A DNA stretch of 34,563 bases from Planctomycetota bacterium (GCA_024275565.1 JAJRYY010000175.1:1-34563), one strand, 5' to 3'. Positions 1-8,554 are shown, numbered from the stretch's first letter. Translations and numbers: made by a program. Notes: generated by a model from the sequence alone, not told the origin.

Positions 1-19
1 CATACATTATTCCAATAAA

Positions 20-53
20 AAAGCCCCGCAAACCGATCAGGTCGCGGGGCTTT
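20..53. terminator. Rho-independent-type hairpin terminator
   Basis: A perfect 10-base stem, AAAGCCCCGC at 20-29 and GCGGGGCTTT at 44-53, encloses a 14-base loop. On the minus strand the stem is followed by a T-rich run (complement of the A run at 16-22); on the plus strand the tail is weaker. It probably ends a gene lying to the left of the window. No minus-strand gene immediately to its right is convincing. Confidence 0.7.
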
Positions 54-314
54 GAGCAATTTTCGGTTTTCTGCTCGACCCTATGGCGACCCTCCCCGTG
101 AATTTGCAACCCGTGAATTCGCAACGACAACCTGCGTAAATGCGTCGGCCTGCGTAAAGACAATGACCTGTGATGTCGCAGGTACGCATGCGTTGGCGCA
201 CACATCAGCGTTTTGCCGACACATACAGTGCATACGCATGTGGTCCATAGGCAGTGCGGCGTTGGTGATTGATGGCTTGATTGTGTTCGCAACTGGTCGC
301 AAGAAACTGCATCT

Positions 315-350
315 CCTGTTATATACTTTCCTGTTACATACTCCTGTATA
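315..350. repeat. Three CCTGT-headed short tandem units
   Basis: Units begin CCTGTTATATAC (315), CCTGTTACATAC (330) and CCTGTATA (343), with spacings of 15 and 13 bases. This AT-rich patch lies about 150 bases before the haem-protein start. It could be a cluster of regulator half-sites or simple slippage. No regulator can be named. Confidence 0.4.
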
Positions 351-417
351 TTTTCGATATTGGCAGTATACTACCTCGGCAGGAAAAGTCAAGAACTTTG
401 ATGGGTTTCTGTTCATT

Positions 418-439
418 GCGGGGGTGAAACCCGCCCTAC
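418..439 (-). repeat. REP-like hairpin, GTAG + GGCGGGTTTCACCC family
   Basis: Read on the minus strand this is GTAG followed directly by GGCGGGT-TTC-ACCC, a short hairpin with one extra G in one arm. A cleaner copy of the same sequence sits at 27848-27868. The tetranucleotide next to the stem is the layout of REP elements used by Y1 (RAYT) transposases. No such transposase is in the window. Confidence 0.55.
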
Positions 440-465
440 AGTGTACATTATGACAGTGTACATTA
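438..465 (+). repeat. 13-base direct repeat ACAGTGTACATTA
   Basis: Two perfect copies (438-450 and 453-465), 15 bases start to start, each containing the palindrome TGTACA. They lie 35-60 bases before the start at 500, where a regulator could act. They directly abut the REP-like hairpin, so insertion-site duplication is the other explanation. Confidence 0.45.
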
Positions 466-499
466 AGCACGACACCACTGGCAGGAGACTGAACAACTG

Positions 500-1405
500 A
501 TGCAACCATTTCCGTCACTATCGCTCTCGAATCTTCCCCGATCGGCAAAGATCGTTCTGACATTGTTTCTTTTGATTATTGGCAGCGGGTATCTGATGGC
601 CGTTGGTAATATGTTTCACCAGCAGCAACTGGCCGACGGGAAACCGGGACTGACGCCGGATGATCTCAAGGTGACGTTTCATGGGGTGGTCGTGGAGAAA
701 CAGGTTTCCAGCAAAGTGGTCCCTGCCACGCCAAAGTCGCGTATGCTGGAGATGGTCGAGGTCGGTGGCGAGATGCGCAAACACCTGAACAACGGCGGAC
801 TGCCCGCAATCCGATCCCTGCAGACGTGGCTGAACGCCGGTGCGGTCAAGGACGCGTTCCAACAGAAGTCGATCGCAGAAGATGGCGACCCGTCCGCCGA
901 CGATGTGATCGCTCAGTATTGCCTGCGGTGTCACAATGCTGAAGAAGGTGAGAAAAGTGATACGCCGTATGGGGCTGACATCTTCGAGACGGACTACGAG
1001 ATGGTCTATAAGTATGCTGCACCGGGGACTGCTTCGGACACGCCGCCTGATACGGGAGAGGCTGGAGATACTGACGATTCGCCGCGTCTTGTGAAGAAGG
1101 GTCCGCAGGCGATTCCGCACCTCTTCCTCGTCTCGCATATCCACATGCTCAGCATTCCCGTGTTTGCGCTGATTGTGGCCGGCCTGTTTCTGCTGAGTGA
1201 TATGCCGACCCGACTTCGCGGGTTCATCGCTCCGCTGCCGATGCTGGCGATGGTGATGGACTTTTCGTCGTGGTGGCTGGCGAGGATCAGCGAGGTGTTT
1301 TTGCCCGTAATTATGCTGGCCGGTGCGCTCTTTGGAATATCATTCGCCGTGCAGATTTTCACGGTACTCGTGTCGTTGTGGCGGTCGCCGAAACGCGGCG
1401 ATTGA
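500..1405 (+). CDS. Membrane-anchored protein with one c-type haem motif
   Basis: 301 residues, family not recognised. A hydrophobic helix at about 18-38 is followed by a soluble region to about 210 that holds one CLRCH motif (141-145), the signature for covalent haem c. About three more membrane helices follow (roughly 215-234, 243-261, 265-294). With an N-in topology the haem region lies in the periplasm, where cytochrome c maturation occurs. Histidines 207, 213 and 215 sit just before the second helix and could be haem or metal ligands; this is inference. The start is ATG with AGGAG at 483-487. It appears monocistronic: repeats lie upstream and a strong terminator follows at 1453. An electron-transfer or redox-sensor role is possible but unproven. 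Confidence 0.8.
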   Translation: MQPFPSLSLSNLPRSAKIVLTLFLLIIGSGYLMAVGNMFHQQQLADGKPGLTPDDLKVTFHGVVVEKQVSSKVVPATPKSRMLEMVEVGGEMRKHLNNGGLPAIRSLQTWLNAGAVKDAFQQKSIAEDGDPSADDVIAQYCLRCHNAEEGEKSDTPYGADIFETDYEMVYKYAAPGTASDTPPDTGEAGDTDDSPRLVKKGPQAIPHLFLVSHIHMLSIPVFALIVAGLFLLSDMPTRLRGFIAPLPMLAMVMDFSSWWLARISEVFLPVIMLAGALFGISFAVQIFTVLVSLWRSPKRGD

Positions 1406-1452
1406 CCGATCTGCGAGGTTGCATGGGGAATGATTTAGCAACAATCGGGTGC

Positions 1453-1480
1453 CACTGGCGGCTTGTCCGCCAGTGTTTTT
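1453..1480 (+). terminator. Strong intrinsic terminator built from a dispersed palindrome
   Basis: CACTGGCGG (1453-1461), a 5-base loop and CCGCCAGTG (1467-1475) form a perfect 9-base stem, followed by five T. It lies 47 bases after the stop of the haem-protein gene. The core GGCTTGTCCGCC (1460-1471) recurs in inverted orientation as GGCGGACAAGCC at 1492-1503. The terminator therefore seems to be half of a degenerate inverted pair. Confidence 0.8.
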
Positions 1481-1523
1481 GCAGCGGCAATGGCGGACAA
1501 GCCTCCAGGGGTAGTGGTATACG

Positions 1524-3143
1524 TTATCGGGGGTTGGCAGAGTACCGGACGTTTCCCGGTTTCTTCAGGAATACAATCACGCAACATGTGAGCGTCACAG
1601 CCAGGGCAATCAAGGTATAGATCATGTCGGGCGTCGGATCGGGTTGCCCCAGTGGCAGCGGGACGATGACCGCGAACTTTGCCCAGCTGATCGCGAGCAG
1701 ACCGACGAACAGGCCTTGCGTCATGCGATTACGCGAAACCCCCGCCCTCGGATAGAGCGTCGCAAGGAATAGCAGTACGGGGATATTGCCATACGCCCAT
1801 GGCAGGAACGGGCTGCGAAGCTGAGCCAACACCAGCAGCATCAACCAGACGCGCACGAGCATCAGTTGCCAGGGGCGTTCGCCGGTGCTGGATCCTGTAT
1901 CGCCGGACCAGGGGTATTGTCGCAGGCCGACGATCAGCATGACCACCATCAGCAGTCCGGAGTAGATCCAGACGAGTGTTTTAGCGATCGCACTGGCGTC
2001 TTCGATGATTCCGAGGTGTTCCAGTTTGTAGCAAATTCCGAAGATCGACCCGTTTTTCATCATGGCGCCGAGATGCGTCGTTGCGAACCCGAAGGCTTCT
2101 CCGCTGGCGAGTCGTGGTAGCTGATAATCCAAAAATGCGGTGAATGGTTGTGTCCCGAGCATGACGACCGTCAAACCGCAGAAAATGACCATCCAGCCAC
2201 AGGTCCAGAAGAAGGCTCGCCATCGCCTCTGGAGCAGGAGAAAGATGAGCAGCAAACCGGGAAAAAGTTTCGAGACGACCGCGAACCCGAGCAATGCACC
2301 ACCGATGCGGTGACGCCCCCATCCGAACATGGGTAGCGAGAGCAGGCATATGGAGACGATGATCGGGTGGACATTTTCCATCTGCAGCGATCCGAGCACG
2401 GTGGGGGTTATGAAGAGGATGGGGATCGCCAGCCAGCGCATGCCGAAACCATCGCCCGGGCTTCTGGTCCAGAGGAGCATCGCGAGCATGGCAGTGAGGA
2501 TGGCTACGACGCTGAGCGGGAACCAGTAGGCCCGCAACTGCATAAAGTCGCCCCCGGTCGTGAGGAGCAATCGCGGAAGGAGGAGGAATGGCGGGGGGTA
2601 CTGGTAGGTGTCTACGCTGAGATGTTCGCCAATCTGCTGGTGGATGGGTGTTTCGATCTCGGGGTTTCGGTAGTATTTTTTGTCGTAGAGGTTCTCCGCA
2701 CCCTCCGTGGCGAGGTGGGCTGCCACGATGTAGCAGGTGAAGCAGTTGTGCTTTGGGAAGAAGGGTTTGCTGAGGGCGGGGTCGTCCATGGTGCGGACCG
2801 TCGGGGCGAAGGCGTAATCCGTGCGCGTTACGTCTGACATGAAAACGCTCAAGCTTGCGACGCGATAGGCTGCGAAAAGACCCAGCGCGATCCACAACAC
2901 GAGGAGGATGCTCGACCCGTTCTGCGATAGCGCTGCGGGGAGTTTTGGTGTCAGCCAGGCCGCGATACCGGTGCATACGAGGAGTGTTATGGGGATGGCC
3001 ATGATCAGAGATGCGCCCGCAGCCAAGACTGCGACGCACAGGGCTGGTGCTGCGATCAATCCCAGGATCGTCACGATCGCGATGCGTAAGGCTGTCCATC
3101 GCTGGTTGATCGACGGCGTATGCGCTTGACTGGATTCTTCCAT
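1524..3143 (-). CDS. Polytopic membrane glycosyltransferase, GT87-like (DUF2029)
   Basis: 539 residues, dominated by hydrophobic helices (about ten or more) from residue 18 to near the C-terminus. The motif TYQYPPPFLLLPRLL in the first third and the alternation of short loops with membrane spans are typical of GT87/DUF2029 enzymes, C-type transferases that use polyprenyl-phosphate sugars outside the membrane. Aspartates in the first extracytoplasmic loop (DVTRTDYAFAP) are candidates for the catalytic acid. An HNCFTCY stretch adds two nearby cysteines, not usual in the family. The start ATG at 3143 has only a weak upstream AGGGAA. It is divergent from lysA across 114 bases and stands alone on this strand. 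Sugar and acceptor cannot be read from the sequence. Confidence 0.8.
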   Translation of the reverse strand: MEESSQAHTPSINQRWTALRIAIVTILGLIAAPALCVAVLAAGASLIMAIPITLLVCTGIAAWLTPKLPAALSQNGSSILLVLWIALGLFAAYRVASLSVFMSDVTRTDYAFAPTVRTMDDPALSKPFFPKHNCFTCYIVAAHLATEGAENLYDKKYYRNPEIETPIHQQIGEHLSVDTYQYPPPFLLLPRLLLTTGGDFMQLRAYWFPLSVVAILTAMLAMLLWTRSPGDGFGMRWLAIPILFITPTVLGSLQMENVHPIIVSICLLSLPMFGWGRHRIGGALLGFAVVSKLFPGLLLIFLLLQRRWRAFFWTCGWMVIFCGLTVVMLGTQPFTAFLDYQLPRLASGEAFGFATTHLGAMMKNGSIFGICYKLEHLGIIEDASAIAKTLVWIYSGLLMVVMLIVGLRQYPWSGDTGSSTGERPWQLMLVRVWLMLLVLAQLRSPFLPWAYGNIPVLLFLATLYPRAGVSRNRMTQGLFVGLLAISWAKFAVIVPLPLGQPDPTPDMIYTLIALAVTLTCCVIVFLKKPGNVRYSANPR

Positions 3144-3257
3144 TGTGCGTGATTCCCTGCCCGTGATCAGCCCTGGTCTGAACTTGAATCTACCACCGAT
3201 CCCCGTTCACTCCAAGGCAGAATCGACACACCTGCGAACGCCCGCTAAAATCCCGGT

Positions 3258-4538
3258 ATGGACCATTTTCAATACAATAACGGTACGCTGCGTTGCGAGG
3301 GCGTAGCCGTCTCTGATATCGTCGCTGCCCATGGTACGCCGCTGTACATCTATTCCGCCCGCACGTTTCAGGACCATTTCGGACGTCTGAGGGATGCCTT
3401 CGCCGAGCTGGATCCAGTCATCTGCTATTCTGTCAAAAGCTGTCATAACCTGCATATTCTGCGGATCCTGAAGGGCAGCGGGTCGAGCTTCGACATTGTC
3501 AGTGGCGGTGAGCTGTCGCGCGTGCTTGAGATTGGTGGTGATCCGTCGCGCGTCGTATTTGCAGGAGTTGGCAAGACCGATGACGAAATCCGACGGGCGA
3601 TTGAGGTCGGAATCGGGTGGTTCAATGTCGAGAGTGAGCAGGAACTTATGCGGATTGACCGCATTGCAAGCGAGGTGAAGAAACCAGCTACCTGCGCTCT
3701 CCGCGTCAATCCAGATGTCGATCCGAAGACCCATCGCTACACGACCACGGGTAAGAAGGAGACGAAATTTGGCGTGGATGTCGATCGGGCGCGGCGCGTT
3801 TTTGCCGAATTCGGAACGTCGGACTATGTAAGCCTCTCCGCGATCCACATCCATATCGGATCACCCGTCAATACCATCGACCCTTACGTTCAGTCCACGA
3901 CCAGGGCTGTCGAACTGATCGACGCACTCCGCAACGATGGACACGAGATCAACGCATTGAACATCGGTGGCGGTTTTGGAGCACACTATGAAGGGGATGA
4001 AGCGCCACCCGCGAAGGACTATGCCGAAGCGGTCATCCCGATCCTGAGGGATAAATCTCTGAGGCTTCTGCTCGAACCGGGGCGATCCATTTCCGCCAAT
4101 GCTGGTGTTCTTATCGGACGTACCATTTTCACCAAGTCAGGCGGCGATAAGCAATTCCTCATCACCGACGCTGCGATGACTGAACTTATTCGACCTGCAC
4201 TTTATGAAGCATATCACTTCACCTGGCCGGTTTCGCCGGGTGAGGACTTCGAGCCAGAGAACCGTCGGTCTGATCTGTCGATGGCTGGCTGCCAGCTTAT
4301 GGACGTGGTCGGTCCTGTTTGCGAAAGTGGCGATTTTCTTGCAAAAAATCGTATGCTCCCACCGATGGAACGCGGGGATCTGCTGGCGGTGTTCTCAGCC
4401 GGTGCGTATGCGGGGGTGATGGGCAGCAGGTACAATTCGCGTCCGCTTGCGGCTGAGGTTCTGGTCGAAGGGGATACGTTCCGCCTGATCCGCCGCCGCG
4501 AGACCTATGACGATATGGTTGGCTGCGAGCGCCTCTGA
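3258..4538 (+). CDS. lysA: Diaminopimelate decarboxylase
   Basis: 426 residues, full length for LysA, which removes CO2 from meso-diaminopimelate to make L-lysine using PLP. The PLP lysine is K60 in CYSVKSCHN. Barrel motifs follow in order: HIHIGS (197-202), the phosphate-binding GGGFG (237-241), EPGR (273-276), the second-domain CESGDF (355-360, active-site Cys) and GAYAGVMGSRYNSRP (382-396), which holds the PLP-contacting Tyr. Some Orn/Arg decarboxylases and carboxynorspermidine decarboxylases share the fold, but CESGD and EPGR fit LysA best. It has its own start region, divergent from the GT87 gene, and no partner gene of lysine synthesis nearby. Confidence 0.92.
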   Translation: MDHFQYNNGTLRCEGVAVSDIVAAHGTPLYIYSARTFQDHFGRLRDAFAELDPVICYSVKSCHNLHILRILKGSGSSFDIVSGGELSRVLEIGGDPSRVVFAGVGKTDDEIRRAIEVGIGWFNVESEQELMRIDRIASEVKKPATCALRVNPDVDPKTHRYTTTGKKETKFGVDVDRARRVFAEFGTSDYVSLSAIHIHIGSPVNTIDPYVQSTTRAVELIDALRNDGHEINALNIGGGFGAHYEGDEAPPAKDYAEAVIPILRDKSLRLLLEPGRSISANAGVLIGRTIFTKSGGDKQFLITDAAMTELIRPALYEAYHFTWPVSPGEDFEPENRRSDLSMAGCQLMDVVGPVCESGDFLAKNRMLPPMERGDLLAVFSAGAYAGVMGSRYNSRPLAAEVLVEGDTFRLIRRRETYDDMVGCERL

Positions 4539-4693
4539 TGTTGATTTCCCTCCGATTCTGATCCTCGTCGATCTTATTAAGCAATAAATGTTGGATTCGC
4601 GCGCCTGAATTCTCTGCCTGGGTCTTACTCGCATTGAAGGAAGAATCACACATTACGCGCACCCATGCGCTCAGACCAGATGGAGAAATCACG

Positions 4694-6724
4694 ATGAATC
4701 GTCAATTGTTTTCAGTTGGAATCATGGCCTGCGTGGCGGGGATGGGGCTTGCAATCAATGCGAGTCTCGGAGAATCGTCCGATAATCATGATCGCAGTCA
4801 AATCGATGCACCTCAGCAGCAGCCACTCCCGGAAACGACTGAAATGCCGACGCGGATTGGTCCTGTGGCGGCCCAGTCGCCTACGTCTGTTGGTCCCGCA
4901 ACCTATAGCGATCCGCAGCGTCTTCCGGGCGTGAGTACCGACCCGTTCGCGGTTCCTGCTCCGATCCTCGATGCCCAGTCCGCCCGCGTGAGCTTTCAGG
5001 CACGATTGACGGATGGCAATGGCGACCCGCTGGTTGGACCGGTCAATCTTCAGTTCAAGGTCTATGACGGTGGTGGTACGGCTGTCACGGGTGTGATTGC
5101 GTTGAACAATGTCTCTGTTGCAGAGGGAGTTGTCAGCGTGCAAGTTCCGATCTCCACGAACGTGTTCAATGGTGAAGCCCGCGAGCTGGCGGTTTCCGTG
5201 AATGGTGGTGCCGAGCTGAGTCCCCGCGTCCCGTTGACGGCGGTCCCTTATGCGTACCGTGTGGACCGCGTCGCCAGTGAGGAACTTGACGATGCGATCG
5301 GGCTTGGTTCCATGTCTCCTGATGAAGCACTTACTGGCAATTTGAGCCTCTTCGGCGAAATCGCCGGTCAAGATCCTCCCGGCGGTCTCACCATCGGACT
5401 TGAAGGCAACAATGCAATCGTGAAGACGTTCAACGACGATGGCTTGGTGTCTGCTGAGCTGGGGCGTTACGACCATGGTCGTCTGCTCCTGTTTGACAAT
5501 GGTGACGGAAGCTCGGTCGATCGCACCGTTTTCATCGACGCCACGTCGAACACTGGTGGTCAAATTACTCTGAGTGACACCGATGCCAACAGCACCTACT
5601 TTGTCGACGGTGGATCCGGAATCGCCAATGCCGTGGATGGTTTTCAGGTCGTTGAAACGATTGGCGGAGACGTAGCTGCCCAGCTTGGACGCAACGCAAG
5701 CAACGCCGGACATCTGGAAGTCTGGGACCCCATCGGAAATCTCGGGGTGCATATTGGTGGTAACTCCTTCACTGGCGGTGGGTTTGCCGAATATTATCAG
5801 CAGGATGGTGGTGTTGGTCTGCAATTCATCGCCGAGGCTGTCACCGGTTCGCTGCTTTCCATGTATGACAGCAGCGGCGTCATCACCATCAACATGGACA
5901 GTCAGGACGTCAGCGGTGGCGGAGCGATTGCCAGTTTCAAAAACAGCAACAATTCAACCACCATTCTCCTCGATGCCGATGTCAGCAATGCCGGAAAAAT
6001 CGATCTTCGCGGTCCATCGAATGACACAACCCTCAGGCTGGAAGCCATCGGAGATAACGGGGGTGGGCGCCTCATGGTGAGCACGCCGACCGAACTCGTG
6101 GCTGATATTCGCGGTAGCACAACGTTCGGAAGCTGTTTCGAGATGTACATGGCTGATGGCACCCGGACGGTCGAATTGTTCGCAGACCTGAGTGGATCCA
6201 CCGGTTCTGTCTTGCGGATGCGCGACGGCGATGGCAACCTCAACATCCGGCTTGATGCGACGACTGGTACGACACGGACCAAAATCCTCGAAATCACTGG
6301 TGGTGCAGACCTTTCCGAGCAGTTCGATGTTGCGTCCGGCGACACACCCCTCGACCCCGGCATGGTCGTCTCGATCGATCCGTACAATCCCGGAAAACTC
6401 ACCATCTCCGCCGAAGCGTACGACGCCAAGGTGGCTGGCATCATCTCCGGTGCTGGCGGGGTTGGGACGGGCATGATGATGTCACATAGTGGCACTGTGG
6501 CGGATGGCGACCACCCGGTTGCACTGACGGGTCGGGTCTACTGCTGGGTCGATGCATCCCAGGGTGCAGTCAAGCCCGGTGACCTGCTCACGACCTCCTC
6601 CACGCCAGGTCATGCGATGAAAGTCACCGATCGTTTGCAGGCATCTGGTGCGATTCTCGGTAAGGCGATGACCGGTCTCAAGGATGGCAAGGGGCTTGTG
6701 CTCGTGCTCGTGTCGCTTCAATAA
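4694..6724 (+). CDS. Secreted repetitive beta-rich (fibre-like) protein
   Basis: 676 residues from ATG 4694 (GGAG at 4682-4685). An in-frame TTG at 4634 is rejected because it would bury the signal peptide. Residues 1-24 form an export signal. Residues about 95-194 form a conserved N-terminal domain ending PLTAVPYAYRVDR, which often heads large secreted proteins of this style. From about 200 to 530 come glycine/aspartate-rich beta-strand repeats, such as GGQITLSDTD and AGKIDLRGPSND, recalling phage-tail or adhesin stalks. Residues about 533-676 form a common C-terminal domain (DPGMVVSIDPYNPGKL, VALTGRVYCWVDAS, GAILGKAMTGLKDGKG). It is first in a three-gene same-strand cassette; the protease gene starts 31 bases later. 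It is probably a surface or extracellular structural protein; the ligand is unknown. Confidence 0.8.
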   Translation: MNRQLFSVGIMACVAGMGLAINASLGESSDNHDRSQIDAPQQQPLPETTEMPTRIGPVAAQSPTSVGPATYSDPQRLPGVSTDPFAVPAPILDAQSARVSFQARLTDGNGDPLVGPVNLQFKVYDGGGTAVTGVIALNNVSVAEGVVSVQVPISTNVFNGEARELAVSVNGGAELSPRVPLTAVPYAYRVDRVASEELDDAIGLGSMSPDEALTGNLSLFGEIAGQDPPGGLTIGLEGNNAIVKTFNDDGLVSAELGRYDHGRLLLFDNGDGSSVDRTVFIDATSNTGGQITLSDTDANSTYFVDGGSGIANAVDGFQVVETIGGDVAAQLGRNASNAGHLEVWDPIGNLGVHIGGNSFTGGGFAEYYQQDGGVGLQFIAEAVTGSLLSMYDSSGVITINMDSQDVSGGGAIASFKNSNNSTTILLDADVSNAGKIDLRGPSNDTTLRLEAIGDNGGGRLMVSTPTELVADIRGSTTFGSCFEMYMADGTRTVELFADLSGSTGSVLRMRDGDGNLNIRLDATTGTTRTKILEITGGADLSEQFDVASGDTPLDPGMVVSIDPYNPGKLTISAEAYDAKVAGIISGAGGVGTGMMMSHSGTVADGDHPVALTGRVYCWVDASQGAVKPGDLLTTSSTPGHAMKVTDRLQASGAILGKAMTGLKDGKGLVLVLVSLQ

Positions 6725-6755
6725 CAACTGCGATCACAGGAAGGAGAAAACGAAC

Positions 6756-8048
6756 ATGAGAACTATACTGACGAAAAGTCATACAGCGACGAGAAGCGCG
6801 ATCGCAGCCATCTTGATCGCCTCGGTCTGCATGGTGACAGCCACTCAGGCCAACACGACCATCGAAATCCGACTTTCCTACAAGATCGTTCTGAACCCCG
6901 ACGACGGAACCCGCCCTCCCGGACCTGGTGGTGGTGCGCTGACCAACCAGATGATTGATGACGCGATCGAAGGAATGAACGAGTTGCAAGGCACCTACTT
7001 CCGTGGCTACCGTTTCATCCGCGTTGGTTCGATCATGGAAGTTGGCGGCGAGGGCGATCTCACCGGGCCCAGTCAGTGGTACGATACGAATTTTTTCGGT
7101 GAAGGTGGTAGTGATCTCAAAGACGAAATGCAACAGGAAGCCCAGGACAACCCAAGCCAATACCAGTGGAACAGCAACGCCATCAACATGTACCTTACGG
7201 CGGGCATATGCGGTGGTATCTGCTCCTTCCCCGGCGATTTTGACGAGATCATCATTATCGGGGGTTGCTCGGCGGACGATGGCCCGCTGCAACAGCACGA
7301 GATCGGACACTTCTTCGACCTGTGTCATACGCAGGGCTGCCCATGCGGAAGCTGCGCTCCGGGAAGTTCAGGTTTATGTCATACCATACCTGGCAATGAC
7401 GAGATCAGCGATACCCCGCCCGATCTTCAATGTTGGGATCAGGACGACATTGCCCAATGGACCTACAATCTGGATTACAACCAGCTCACCACTAGCCAGC
7501 GTAACTTCGTAGACGATTCCTTTATGAATGTCATGTCTTACCACACCTCCGAGATTCGGCTGACCGAGATTCAGCTCGATGTCTGGGCAGATATCGCCAA
7601 CGACGAGCGACGGTTTTCGCTCAACGGAGATTCCATTTTCGTGGAACCCGGCGGTGGAAATGGTGGGAACGGGTCCAGCACGAGTGAGTATCGCAACATC
7701 AACACGGCAGTCGCCAACGCGACCAGCGACGGAACCGACATCATCATGTTCCGTCCGGGGACTTACAACCAGACGCTGACCATCACGCGGGCGGTGACGC
7801 TTCGTGGCACGCGCGGTGGGGTGGTCCGCATTGGCACTGGTTCTGCGTCGCCCACGCCGGACCCACCGGTGATCTACCCATATCCGGACATCTACGACGG
7901 CGTACCGGGCTTTGGCAGTGACCCCAGCGCGACCCTCGGATACGCCGGCGATCCGGTCGCGTTCGAGTCCTTCAATCTACCCTCTGATTCATTCAATGGA
8001 CTCCCTGAGTCCTTCAATCAACCATCTGAAAACGGGAGTGCCAAGTAA
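6756..8048 (+). CDS. Secreted metzincin-like (M43-type) metalloprotease with beta-helix start
   Basis: 430 residues; ATG 6756 with AAGGAG at 6741-6746. Residues 1-32 are a signal peptide. The zinc motif HEIGHFFDLCH (181-191) has His1, Glu2, His5 and His11 of the metzincin pattern, with Asp where Gly is usual at position 8. A Met-turn, FMNVMSYH (256-263), follows at the expected distance. The cysteine-rich loop right after the zinc site (HTQGCPCGSC) resembles pappalysin/cytophagalysin (M43) enzymes. After residue about 300, YRNINTAVANA, DIIMFRPGTY and AVTLRG form the opening turns of a right-handed beta-helix as in pectin-lyase-like proteins, but the protein ends soon afterwards, so that domain looks short. 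It overlaps the next gene by one base (TAATG). Active protease function is inferred. Confidence 0.78.
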   Translation: MRTILTKSHTATRSAIAAILIASVCMVTATQANTTIEIRLSYKIVLNPDDGTRPPGPGGGALTNQMIDDAIEGMNELQGTYFRGYRFIRVGSIMEVGGEGDLTGPSQWYDTNFFGEGGSDLKDEMQQEAQDNPSQYQWNSNAINMYLTAGICGGICSFPGDFDEIIIIGGCSADDGPLQQHEIGHFFDLCHTQGCPCGSCAPGSSGLCHTIPGNDEISDTPPDLQCWDQDDIAQWTYNLDYNQLTTSQRNFVDDSFMNVMSYHTSEIRLTEIQLDVWADIANDERRFSLNGDSIFVEPGGGNGGNGSSTSEYRNINTAVANATSDGTDIIMFRPGTYNQTLTITRAVTLRGTRGGVVRIGTGSASPTPDPPVIYPYPDIYDGVPGFGSDPSATLGYAGDPVAFESFNLPSDSFNGLPESFNQPSENGSAK

Positions 8049-8554
8049 TGACACTCAAAAAAATGAGATATCCTGACAGGGTTATGAATATGACGCTTGT
8101 GGCTGCCATGGCGGCGGTACTGCCCGCCATGACGCTCGGTGGAATCAGCGGGAATCAAATTGATCCGCCCATCGCCCCGCCCATCACCCCGCCCGCGGGT
8201 GCTATAAACATCGAATGCGTGACGCTCTCCGCTGGCGTCGCGACCTACGCTCAGGGGATGGTGTTCAACGTGGGGCAGAGTGTGATCGGACCGGCTGGCA
8301 ACGCGAGTGTCCTGGCATTCACGGGCATCGTTGGCTGCCTCACCGAACCGCCCGGCCCGCCGCCGATCGTTCCTGGTGATTGCGACGAAGACGGCGATGT
8401 CGATCTGGCAGACTACGCATGCTTCTTCGAATGCGAAAGCGGTGTCGGGGGAGGTGTTGACCCCAATTGCGAGACCTACGACTTCGACGTCGATGACGAT
8501 GTCGATCTCACGGATTGGGGCAGGTTCCAAGTGCTCTTCGGATCGGGTTTGTAG
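8048..8554 (+). CDS. Small secreted protein with dockerin-like Ca-binding pair
   Basis: 168 residues. The ATG shares its A with the TAA of the protease gene (TAATG), implying translational coupling; GGGAG lies just upstream. An N-terminal hydrophobic segment (about 14-34) is a signal peptide. A short Pro-rich spacer leads to a central region of unknown fold. Residues 110-165 hold two EF-hand-like loops, DCDEDGDVDLADY and DFDVDDDVDLTDWGRF, separated by a Cys-containing insert (C125, C129, C141). The same arrangement closes the protein at 23354-25045. Such modules bind calcium and in other systems dock to cohesins; no cohesin is visible here. It may attach to, or be displayed with, the two upstream products. 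Confidence 0.75.
   Translation: MTLKKMRYPDRVMNMTLVAAMAAVLPAMTLGGISGNQIDPPIAPPITPPAGAINIECVTLSAGVATYAQGMVFNVGQSVIGPAGNASVLAFTGIVGCLTEPPGPPPIVPGDCDEDGDVDLADYACFFECESGVGGGVDPNCETYDFDVDDDVDLTDWGRFQVLFGSGL

Larger units (their letters stand above)
54..499. other. Repeat-rich leader without a convincing gene
   Basis: About 450 bases with no supported gene. Open frames exist on both strands, but their translations resemble no family and lack good ribosome sites. Visible structure: a near-tandem pair of GTGAATTYGCAAC units around 99-124; three CCTGT-headed units at 315-350; a REP-like hairpin at 418-439; and a 13-base direct repeat at 438-465. The stretch is probably the promoter/leader of the gene at 500, with repeat insertions. 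I could not fix a promoter with confidence. Confidence 0.5.

Noticed and set aside
52-563. Two opposing open frames in the leader region
   Set aside because: They cover repeats and hairpins, lack SD sites and resemble nothing; one overlaps the haem-protein gene.
1981-3099. 372-codon second minus-strand frame inside the GT87 gene
   Set aside because: Arg/His-rich out-of-frame reading of a clear membrane protein.
4634-4693. TTG start 60 bases upstream of the fibre-like gene
   Set aside because: The ATG at 4694 has GGAG at a good distance and begins a proper signal peptide; the longer form would hide it.
4712-5824. 370-codon minus-strand frame opposite the secreted fibre-like gene
   Set aside because: No family resemblance and no ribosome site; the plus-strand gene has a signal peptide and a known C-terminal domain.
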